64,000 nt of DNA. Source: Pusillimonas minor (GTDB lineage: Bacteria; Pseudomonadota; Gammaproteobacteria; Burkholderiales; Burkholderiaceae_B). Location: NCBI RefSeq assembly GCF_014237865.1, contig NZ_JACJUU010000001.1, positions 310,001 to 374,000 on the forward strand, read 5' to 3'. Each line of letters begins with the position of its first letter. Positions within the stretch are counted from its first letter, which is position 1. The notes under the pieces were generated by a model. The model was not told the origin of the DNA, did no database searches, and was given only the letters and a program-made list of their open reading frames with translations. The translations under genes and the position numbers were made by a program. Shown piece after piece: positions 58,452 through 64,000 of this stretch.

Positions 58452-58885
58452 ACAGAACTCCTGGATTCATAAAACTGAAGATCTTGGGTGACCAGCAGGC
58501 ACAGGCGTTGCCATGCCCGTGGCCCCAAACCGGCCTTGAACAGGGTGATTTCGAAGGCCTGCACCGACCCGGCAGACGACTGGCTTTGAAACCCCAGCGT
58601 TACAAAAGCCGGCCCGAGCCAGGCGCGGGACAATGACACGGCACAAGGTGTACCGGCGTTGGCCCGATAAGACCACCCGGCAGGCGTGTACGCCAGCTGG
58701 CCGCGGGCCAGCAGCGCGCGTGCTGCCCGGGTACGCCGCCAGACCAATAAAAAAGCAGCCACCAAAGGCATCAGGGCCCAATGCACCAACCCTAACGCCA
58801 TTGTTGCTGTCGCGACCATGAGCGCGGCAAATGACAGCAGCCCGGCCGATGGCCGGACCCGCCACGACAGCGGGCCGCAGGCCAT
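58448..58885 (-). CDS. YgfX-like small membrane protein
   Basis: This 145-residue protein has one or two hydrophobic helices (about 15-48) and a soluble beta-rich C-terminal part ending FYESRSSV. The size, topology and position between fabF and rpoE resemble the YgfX/CptA-like proteins seen at this locus in betaproteobacteria; similarity was judged by pattern only. The frame opens 25 codons further upstream inside fabF, but the ATG at 58885, eight bases after the fabF stop, is preferred. It overlaps the rpoE start. Function is unassigned. Confidence 0.65.
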   Translation of the reverse strand: MACGPLSWRVRPSAGLLSFAALMVATATMALGLVHWALMPLVAAFLLVWRRTRAARALLARGQLAYTPAGWSYRANAGTPCAVSLSRAWLGPAFVTLGFQSQSSAGSVQAFEITLFKAGLGPRAWQRLCLLVTQDLQFYESRSSV

Positions 58886-58892
58886 AAAGACG

Positions 58893-60122
58893 TTAGACGC
58901 GGCGGACAAGCATGGACCCGTTAGTGCCGCCAAACCCGAACGAATTGGACAACGCAACATCGATGCGCATCGGGCGAGCCTGATTAGCGCAGTAGTCGAG
59001 ATCGCAGTCAGGATCTTGATTGAAGATGTTGATTGTGGGTGGCGAAACCTGGTTATACACGGCCAGTGTCGTGAAAACGGCCTCGATACCGCCTGCGGCG
59101 CCCAACAAGTGACCGGTCATGGACTTGGTGGAGTTGACCACCAGCTTTTTGGCGTGATCACCAAAGGCCAGCTTGAGCGCAACCGTTTCGTTTTTGTCGC
59201 CCAGCGGCGTTGATGTGCCGTGTGCGTTGACATAGCTGACTTCGTCGAGGTTGATGCCGCCATTACGCAACGCCATGACCATGCCACGGCGAGGGCCGTC
59301 GCTGTCAGGCGAAGTGATATGGTGCGCATCGGAGCTCATGCCGTAGCCGGAAAACTCGCCGTAAATGCGAGCCCCGCGCTTGCGTGCATGCTCGTATTCT
59401 TCGAGGACCAGAACGCCCGCCCCTTCGCCCAATACGAAACCGTCACGATCGATATCCCAGGGACGGGAAGCCGTTTCAGGGTCGTCGTTGCGAGTGGACA
59501 GCGCACGCATGGCGGCAAAACCGCCAATACCCAACGGCGAAACCGTTGACTCGGCGCCGCCGGCCACCATGACGTCGGCATCGCCGTATTCGATAAGACG
59601 AGCGGCATCGCCAATGGAGTGCAAACCAGTGGTACACGCCGACACGACCGCATAGCTGGGCCCTTTTAGCCCAAGCATGATCGACAGTTGGCCGGACACC
59701 AGATTAATTAGGGAGCCGGGGACGAAGAATGGCGAAATACGGCGTGCGCCGCGTGCCAGGTATTCGGCCTGGGTTTCTTCGATACGGGGCAAACCACCAA
59801 TACCCGAACCCACAATGACGCCAATGCGGTCGGCATTGGCTTCGGTGACCTCGAGGCCGGCGTCGCGCCAGGCCTGTACCCCGGCTGCCACGCCATAATG
59901 GATGAAGGTATCCATTTGCTTGGCTTCTTTGGACGTCATGTATTGGGTGACGTCGAAGTCTTTGACTTCGCCGGCAATTTGCGCGTTCAGGTCCGAGGCA
60001 TCAAAACGCGTTACCCGGCTGACACCGGAACGCCCATTGACAATGTTGTCCCATGCGCTATCGATATCGTTACCCACAGGCGAAATAATGCCCAGGCCGG
60101 TAATGACGACACGTCGCTTCAC
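58893..60122 (-). CDS. fabF: Beta-ketoacyl-ACP synthase II
   Basis: FabF elongates acyl-ACP in type II fatty acid synthesis and governs temperature control of unsaturation in E. coli. The 409-residue thiolase-fold enzyme has the triad C163 (SACTTGLHS), H301 (NAHGTSTPLGD) and H338 (MTGHLLGAAGG). The start codon is GTG (60122) behind a good AGGAG site. It follows acpP after 146 bases that contain potential RNA structure. Confidence 0.98.
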   Translation of the reverse strand: MKRRVVITGLGIISPVGNDIDSAWDNIVNGRSGVSRVTRFDASDLNAQIAGEVKDFDVTQYMTSKEAKQMDTFIHYGVAAGVQAWRDAGLEVTEANADRIGVIVGSGIGGLPRIEETQAEYLARGARRISPFFVPGSLINLVSGQLSIMLGLKGPSYAVVSACTTGLHSIGDAARLIEYGDADVMVAGGAESTVSPLGIGGFAAMRALSTRNDDPETASRPWDIDRDGFVLGEGAGVLVLEEYEHARKRGARIYGEFSGYGMSSDAHHITSPDSDGPRRGMVMALRNGGINLDEVSYVNAHGTSTPLGDKNETVALKLAFGDHAKKLVVNSTKSMTGHLLGAAGGIEAVFTTLAVYNQVSPPTINIFNQDPDCDLDYCANQARPMRIDVALSNSFGFGGTNGSMLVRRV

Positions 60123-60145
60123 GGATGACTCCTAAAAATAAAAAA

Positions 60146-60236
60146 GCGGTTTAAAGGCAACGCATTGCAGCACTGAACACGCCCTGCAGGCTAATGTCGG
60201 TACAACACGCTTTCTAGAAACCGCCCTGGCAATGCG
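60146..60236 (-). other. Possible structured leader between acpP and fabF
   Basis: Two inverted repeats interleave. GCGGTTT (60146-60152) is complementary to AAACCGC (60218-60224), and CGCATTGC (60161-60168) is complementary to GCAATGCG (60229-60236). The nesting crosses, so they form a pseudoknot or two alternative folds. On the minus strand the last arm is followed by TTTTTTATTTTT and then the fabF ribosome binding site. Matches of this length can occur by chance. Confidence 0.35.
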
Positions 60237-60268
60237 CGCTTGAACGACACCTTGCCGAATCGTTGAAA

Positions 60269-60508
60269 TTATTCTTTGCTGTGCGACGTAATGTAGTCAA
60301 CAGCTTGCTGAACCGTCGTGATCTTTTCAGCTTCTTCGTCTGGAATTTCAGTTTCGAATTCGTCTTCAAGTGCCATCACGAGCTCGACCATGTCGAGTGA
60401 ATCGGCACCGAGGTCGTCAAGGAAGGAAGATTCGTTTTTGATCTCGGCTTCGTTGACGCCAAGTTGTTCAGCGACGATCTTCTTGACGCGCTGTTCGATG
60501 CTTTCCAT
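60269..60508 (-). CDS. acpP: Acyl carrier protein
   Basis: This 79-residue acidic four-helix protein carries growing acyl chains on a 4'-phosphopantetheine arm at S37 ([10 protein letters not shown]). Length and sequence match E. coli AcpP closely ([18 protein letters not shown] at the start). The frame is open four codons upstream, but the ATG at 60508 is standard. A -10 box and palindromes lie upstream, so it probably has its own strong promoter besides read-through from fabG. Confidence 0.98.
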   Translation of the reverse strand: MESIEQRVKKIVAEQLGVNEAEIKNESSFLDDLGADSLDMVELVMALEDEFETEIPDEEAEKITTVQQAVDYITSHSKE

Positions 60509-60523
60509 GCAGATCTCCAAGTG

Positions 60524-60557
60524 GGGAAAAATTCCCGCGAATTATAGCCAAACGTTT
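60524..60557 (-). promoter_or_regulatory. acpP promoter region with palindromes
   Basis: The minus strand has a perfect TATAAT at 60546-60541, about 33 bases before the acpP start. AAACGTTT (60550-60557) lies in the spacer, and GGGAA-AAA-TTCCC (60524-60536) covers the start-site area. No good -35 hexamer is visible, so an activator may be needed. Confidence 0.5.
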
Positions 60558-60606
60558 AGGAAATACGTTGTGACCATGACTAAAAAAACAGTGTTTCCGG
60601 ACTAAG

Positions 60607-60630
60607 GCCGCATTATGCAATGCATGCGGC
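60607..60630 (-). other. Hairpin between fabG and acpP
   Basis: GCCGCAT (60607-60613) and ATGCGGC (60624-60630) pair around a ten-base loop upstream of the acpP promoter. A second repeat, GAACAGG with CCTGTTC (60661-60681), lies nearer the fabG stop. Neither has a U-run. They may slow or partly terminate fabG transcripts. Confidence 0.35.
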
Positions 60631-60687
60631 GGGTTGTCATATAGGGAACACCTCTAACAGGAACAGGATTTTACCCTGTTCAGGTAA

Positions 60688-61425
60688 TTACATGTACATG
60701 CCGCCATTGACGTGCAGCGTGGTACCGGTGATGTAACCGGCTTCGGGCGCGGCCAAAAAGCCGACGGCATTGGCGATATCGGCCGCAGAACCCAAGCGGC
60801 CCAGCGGAATTTGCGTGAGCAACGCGGCTGTTTGGGCTTCGCTGAGCGCACGGGTCATGTCGGTTTCAATAAAACCAGGCGCAACACAGTTAACCGTAAT
60901 ATCGCGGCTGCCCAGTTCGCGCGCCAGGGCGCGGGTCATGCCGGCCACGCCGGCCTTGGCAGCGGCATAGTTGGCCTGCCCCGGGTTACCACTTGACCCC
61001 ACAACCGACGTGATATTAATGATGCGCCCCCAACGGGCTTTCATCATGGGCTTGATGACACCACGACACAAGCGGAATACAGAAGACAGATTGGTGTCGA
61101 TAACGGCAGCCCAATCGTCGTCTTTCATGCGCATGGCCAGCGTGTCGCGCGTGATGCCTGCGTTATTGACCAGAATATGTGGCCCGCCCTCGGCGGCCAG
61201 CTCGGCAAGCAAGGCGTCGCAAGCTGCGGCATCGTTCACGTCGAGCGCGGCACCTCGCCCCCCCGACGCCGACAACATCTCGGAAATGGACGCTGCGCCT
61301 GATTCGGAGGTTGCCGTACCAACGACCACTGCACCGCGGGCAGCCAATTCAAGGGCAATGGCCTTGCCAATGCCGCGCGTTGCGCCGGTTACAAGTGCGA
61401 CTTTGCCTTCGAGTGATTGAGTCAC
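60688..61425 (-). CDS. fabG: 3-oxoacyl-ACP reductase
   Basis: This 245-residue NADPH-dependent short-chain dehydrogenase reduces 3-ketoacyl-ACP in fatty acid elongation. The cofactor motif TGATRGIGKA lies near 13-22 and NNAG at 87-90. The catalytic residues are S140, Y153 and K157 (ANYAAAKAG). Length equals that of E. coli FabG (244). It lies five bases after fabD. Confidence 0.98.
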   Translation of the reverse strand: MTQSLEGKVALVTGATRGIGKAIALELAARGAVVVGTATSESGAASISEMLSASGGRGAALDVNDAAACDALLAELAAEGGPHILVNNAGITRDTLAMRMKDDDWAAVIDTNLSSVFRLCRGVIKPMMKARWGRIINITSVVGSSGNPGQANYAAAKAGVAGMTRALARELGSRDITVNCVAPGFIETDMTRALSEAQTAALLTQIPLGRLGSAADIANAVGFLAAPEAGYITGTTLHVNGGMYM

Positions 61426-61430
61426 GATGA

Positions 61431-62363
61431 TTATCCTTGTAGTGTCTGCAACGCGGTTTCGAGCGAAGCAGGGTCTGTAATGGCCAGCCCAACCAGATCG
61501 CGATCGATACGCTTGGTCAGCCCGTTAAGCACTTTGCCCGGACCGCATTCTACAACGTGGGTAACGCCCTGGGCCTTCATGGCCTGGACAGTTTCAACCC
61601 ACCGTACGGGATGCCACGCCTGGCGAACCAGCGCGTCTTTAATGTGGGCAGGCTGTTCGGGCGTGGCCACGTCGACATTATTGATGAGCGGGATGACCGG
61701 CGCATTAACCGTAACGCCCTCTAGGGCTGACTGCAATACCTTCGCGGCCGGCTGGAGCAGGCTGGAATGAAACGGCGCGGAAACCGGCAAGACAAGCGCA
61801 CGTTTGGCGCCCGCTTCGCGGGCCAGCTCGCAGGCGCGCTCGACAGCAGCCTTATGACCGGCAATGACCACCTGGGCAGGCGCATTAAAGTTAACGGCTT
61901 CAACGACTTCGCCTTGGGCCGCACGCTGGCAAATATCGCGCACGACGTCATCGTCGAGGCCCAAAACGGCCGCCATGCCACCGGTACCTACGGGCACTGC
62001 GGCCTGCATGGCGTCGGCACGAACACGCACCAGGCGCACCGCATCGGGTAACGACAATGCCTGGGCTGCCGTTAAGGCGGAGTATTCGCCCAGGCTATGG
62101 CCAGCCACAACAGCAGGCTGGGCGCCACCAGCGGCCTGCCAAGCACGGTACACTGCAACGGCAGCCGCCAGCATGACGGGCTGCGTATTGGTTGTGAGGT
62201 TGAGTGCGTCGGCAGGGCCCTGCGCAATCAGCGCGGCCAGGTCTTGATCCAGTGCGTCAGACGCTTCGGCAAGCGCCGACTCGACAGCGGTGTTGCCCGC
62301 CCAGGCATCCATCATGCCAACCGACTGCGAGCCCTGACCTGGAAATACAAATGCGACTTTCAT
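61431..62363 (-). CDS. fabD: Malonyl-CoA-ACP transacylase
   Basis: This 310-residue enzyme moves malonyl groups from CoA to ACP. The nucleophile is S90 in GHSLGEYSAL, and the catalytic H199 lies in SAPFHSSLL. The N-terminal FPGQGSQSVGM motif is intact. It lies 40 bases downstream of fabH and directly upstream of fabG, the classical fab cluster order. Confidence 0.98.
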   Translation of the reverse strand: MKVAFVFPGQGSQSVGMMDAWAGNTAVESALAEASDALDQDLAALIAQGPADALNLTTNTQPVMLAAAVAVYRAWQAAGGAQPAVVAGHSLGEYSALTAAQALSLPDAVRLVRVRADAMQAAVPVGTGGMAAVLGLDDDVVRDICQRAAQGEVVEAVNFNAPAQVVIAGHKAAVERACELAREAGAKRALVLPVSAPFHSSLLQPAAKVLQSALEGVTVNAPVIPLINNVDVATPEQPAHIKDALVRQAWHPVRWVETVQAMKAQGVTHVVECGPGKVLNGLTKRIDRDLVGLAITDPASLETALQTLQG

Positions 62364-62403
62364 GTGATTTGTCTCGGAGTTCTTGAAATGTTCTTACGAA
62401 ATT

Positions 62404-63390
62404 TTACATGCGGGCCAACACGGAGCCCCAGGTAAACCCGCCACCGACGCCTTGCATCAGGACGAGATCGCCCGACTTGATACGGCCGTCGCGGCGCGCC
62501 GTGTTAAGCGCCAAAGGCACGCTGGCGGCCGACGTATTGGCGTGCTGATCGACCGTGACCACCACTTTTTCGGGCGCAATGCCAAGCTTTTTGCCCAGGA
62601 AATTAATGATGCGGATGTTGGCCTGATGCGGCACCATCCAGTCGATGTCGGACAACTGCACGCCCGATTTGGCGCACACGTCTTGTGCAGACTTCGAGAG
62701 TGCATTGACAGCCATTTTAAAGACCGCCTGACCATCCATGCGCAAGAACGGATCGCCCACCACTTTGCCGCCACACACATTGCCGCTGGCGTTGAGGATA
62801 CCGGCCTGACTACCATCGGCATGTAGCTCGGCGCCGACGATGCCCGGGGCATCGGAAGCCTGCAGCACAATGGCCCCGGCACCGTCACCAAACAGCACAC
62901 AGGTTTTGCGGTCGTTCCAGTCGAGAATATTAGAGAAGACTTCGGCACCGATGACCAGCGCAGTCTTGGCATGCCCAGCCTTGATAAAGGCGTCGGCGGT
63001 GGTCAGTGCATATACAAACCCGCTGCACACAGCCTGTACATCGAAAGCGGCACCCTGGCGAATGCCAAGGTTGGCCTGCACAATACAGGCGGTACTGGGG
63101 AAGATGAAATCGGGCGTTGAGGTGGCCAAAATGATGAGATCGACATCGCCGGCCGAAATGCCGGCATCGTCCATGGCCATTTGGGCGGCTCGGGTGGCCA
63201 ACGCACTGGTACGCGTGTCAGCATCGGCAATATAACGCTGGCGAATCCCGGTGCGCTCAATGATCCACTCGTCGGAGGTTTCGACACCCCGGGTCGCCAG
63301 TTCGGCGGCCAGATCGTTGTTGGTAACCACGCGGGGCGGCAAATAGCCCCCCGAACCCGTAATCTTGGCAAAAGGCATATTGGCTTCCAT
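62404..63390 (-). CDS. fabH: Beta-ketoacyl-ACP synthase III
   Basis: FabH starts fatty acid synthesis by condensing acetyl-CoA with malonyl-ACP. The 328-residue chain has the Cys-His-Asn triad C122 ([10 protein letters not shown]), H255 (VPHQANIRI) and N285 (QHANTSAAS). The start may be the ATG at 63390 or the one four codons later (MPFAKITG), which fits family starts better. It lies nine bases downstream of plsX. Confidence 0.97.
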   Translation of the reverse strand: MEANMPFAKITGSGGYLPPRVVTNNDLAAELATRGVETSDEWIIERTGIRQRYIADADTRTSALATRAAQMAMDDAGISAGDVDLIILATSTPDFIFPSTACIVQANLGIRQGAAFDVQAVCSGFVYALTTADAFIKAGHAKTALVIGAEVFSNILDWNDRKTCVLFGDGAGAIVLQASDAPGIVGAELHADGSQAGILNASGNVCGGKVVGDPFLRMDGQAVFKMAVNALSKSAQDVCAKSGVQLSDIDWMVPHQANIRIINFLGKKLGIAPEKVVVTVDQHANTSAASVPLALNTARRDGRIKSGDLVLMQGVGGGFTWGSVLARM

Positions 63391-63399
63391 GAGGGAATA

Positions 63400-64000
63400 C
63401 TAGGCAGCGCGACCCGAAATATCGCTGGATGTCGCGCGCTGAAGGGCTTCGGCTTCTTGAAGACTGCGACGCAGATCGTGGATGGCTGTTGTGGTGCCGT
63501 CGAGCAAACGGTTATGCACGGCCTCGCGCGCACGCTGAAGCGCGCACCCGAAAGCATAAACATCGGCGGAGCCATGACTTTTGATGACGATACCGCGCAA
63601 ACCCAGCAGGGCCGCACCGTTATAACGCCGGTTATCGACCTTGCCCCGAAAACGGTTAAGCACCGGCGACGCCAGCAAACCGGCAAACATGGACAGTGGC
63701 CCGCGTTTGAACTCGGCCCGCATCATGGCGCTGACCATGCGCGCCAGGCCTTCCATGGACTTGAGCACGACATTGCCCACAAAGCCATCACAGACAATGA
63801 CGTCGACCGTACCTTTGCAGATATCGTCGCCCTCGACATTGCCATAAAAATTAAGGCCGCTGTTACGCAGCAGCTCGGCAGTCTGTTTGACGACTTCGTT
63901 GCCCTTGATGACTTCTTCACCGATGTTAAGCAACCCGACGGTGGGCCGAGGCCGACCGTAAAGGGCACTGACCAGCGCCGAACCCATGATGGCAAACTGA
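63400..64000 (-). CDS. plsX: Phosphate acyltransferase PlsX (partial, 5' part outside window)
   Basis: This is the C-terminal 200 residues of PlsX, which converts acyl-ACP to acyl-phosphate for phospholipid synthesis. The frame enters the window open ([20 protein letters not shown]) and contains the family signatures [28 protein letters not shown] and [14 protein letters not shown]. It leads directly into fabH, the standard plsX-fabH-fabD-fabG order. The last 30 residues form a polar tail. Confidence 0.96.
   Translation of the reverse strand, partial: QFAIMGSALVSALYGRPRPTVGLLNIGEEVIKGNEVVKQTAELLRNSGLNFYGNVEGDDICKGTVDVIVCDGFVGNVVLKSMEGLARMVSAMMRAEFKRGPLSMFAGLLASPVLNRFRGKVDNRRYNGAALLGLRGIVIKSHGSADVYAFGCALQRAREAVHNRLLDGTTTAIHDLRRSLQEAEALQRATSSDISGRAA

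Noticed and set aside
58452-58900. Search for a sigma-E autoregulated promoter upstream of rpoE
   Set aside because: No GGAACTT-N16-TCTGA-like pair was seen on the minus strand.

Overview
The window reads as chromosomal core DNA of a betaproteobacterium of the Burkholderiales, most like the Alcaligenaceae (Bordetella/Pusillimonas relatives). The grounds are the gene orders plsX-fabHDG-acpP-fabF-rpoE-rseAB-degP-lepA-lepB-rnc-era-recO, leuS-lptE-holA-proA, ispH-fkpB-radC and pyrG-kdsA-eno-ftsB, together with high GC and strong GC-ending codon bias. The genus cannot be fixed from the sequence alone. No tRNA, rRNA, insertion sequence, prophage or CRISPR array was seen, and no gene-free stretch exceeds about 220 bases.

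Layout. 1-4081 (minus): a PAS sensor cut by the window edge, then a P-type cation ATPase preceded by a 56-residue membrane microprotein. 4206-7105 (minus): fkpB-ispH-ydgA-like. 7154-14753 (mostly plus): radC, L31B, a glycosyltransferase/MATE pair, cfa (minus), a Bcr/CflA exporter and L28/L33. 14894-22578 (plus): leuS-lptE-holA-proA-hemJ-like-rlmL-like. 22726-27894 (plus): a 64-residue unknown with a striking promoter, an RDD protein, a degenerate acyl-CoA-synthetase-like protein, a gamma carbonic anhydrase-like protein, hslO and a solitary TadE-like pseudopilin whose end lies antisense to ftsB.

27777-37168 (minus): ftsB, eno, a beta-CASP hydrolase, kdsA-pyrG, an M24 aminopeptidase, scoAB and a thioesterase. 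37333-38979 (plus): ETF-ubiquinone oxidoreductase. 39189-42962 (minus): a GlcG-like protein, a UMF1-type transporter and acetyl-CoA synthetase packed as one unit. 43078-46318: an NlpC/P60 lipoprotein, a DUF2325 protein behind strong Fur-like boxes, CysB and LptF. 46373-49185 (plus): pepA-holC and a Bax-inhibitor-1 protein. 49096-64000 (minus): an orphan PIN protein, an unusually short recO, era, rnc, lepB, lepA, degP, rseB, rseA, rpoE, a YgfX-like protein, fabF, acpP, fabG, fabD, fabH and the 3' part of plsX.

The genes serve envelope building (fab cluster, lptE, lptF, kdsA), the envelope stress response (rpoE-rseA-rseB-degP), translation and RNA handling (leuS, L28, L31, L33, era, rnc, lepA), replication and repair (holA, holC, recO, radC), and acetate/acyl-CoA metabolism (acs, scoAB, etfQO). 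No large new defence or biosynthetic system is evident. The most unusual items are small: a pseudoenzyme, Fur-like boxes before a cysteine-tailed DUF2325 protein, antisense gene ends, a compact RecO paired with a PIN protein, paired dyads on one promoter, and possible leader RNAs before L31B and fabF.
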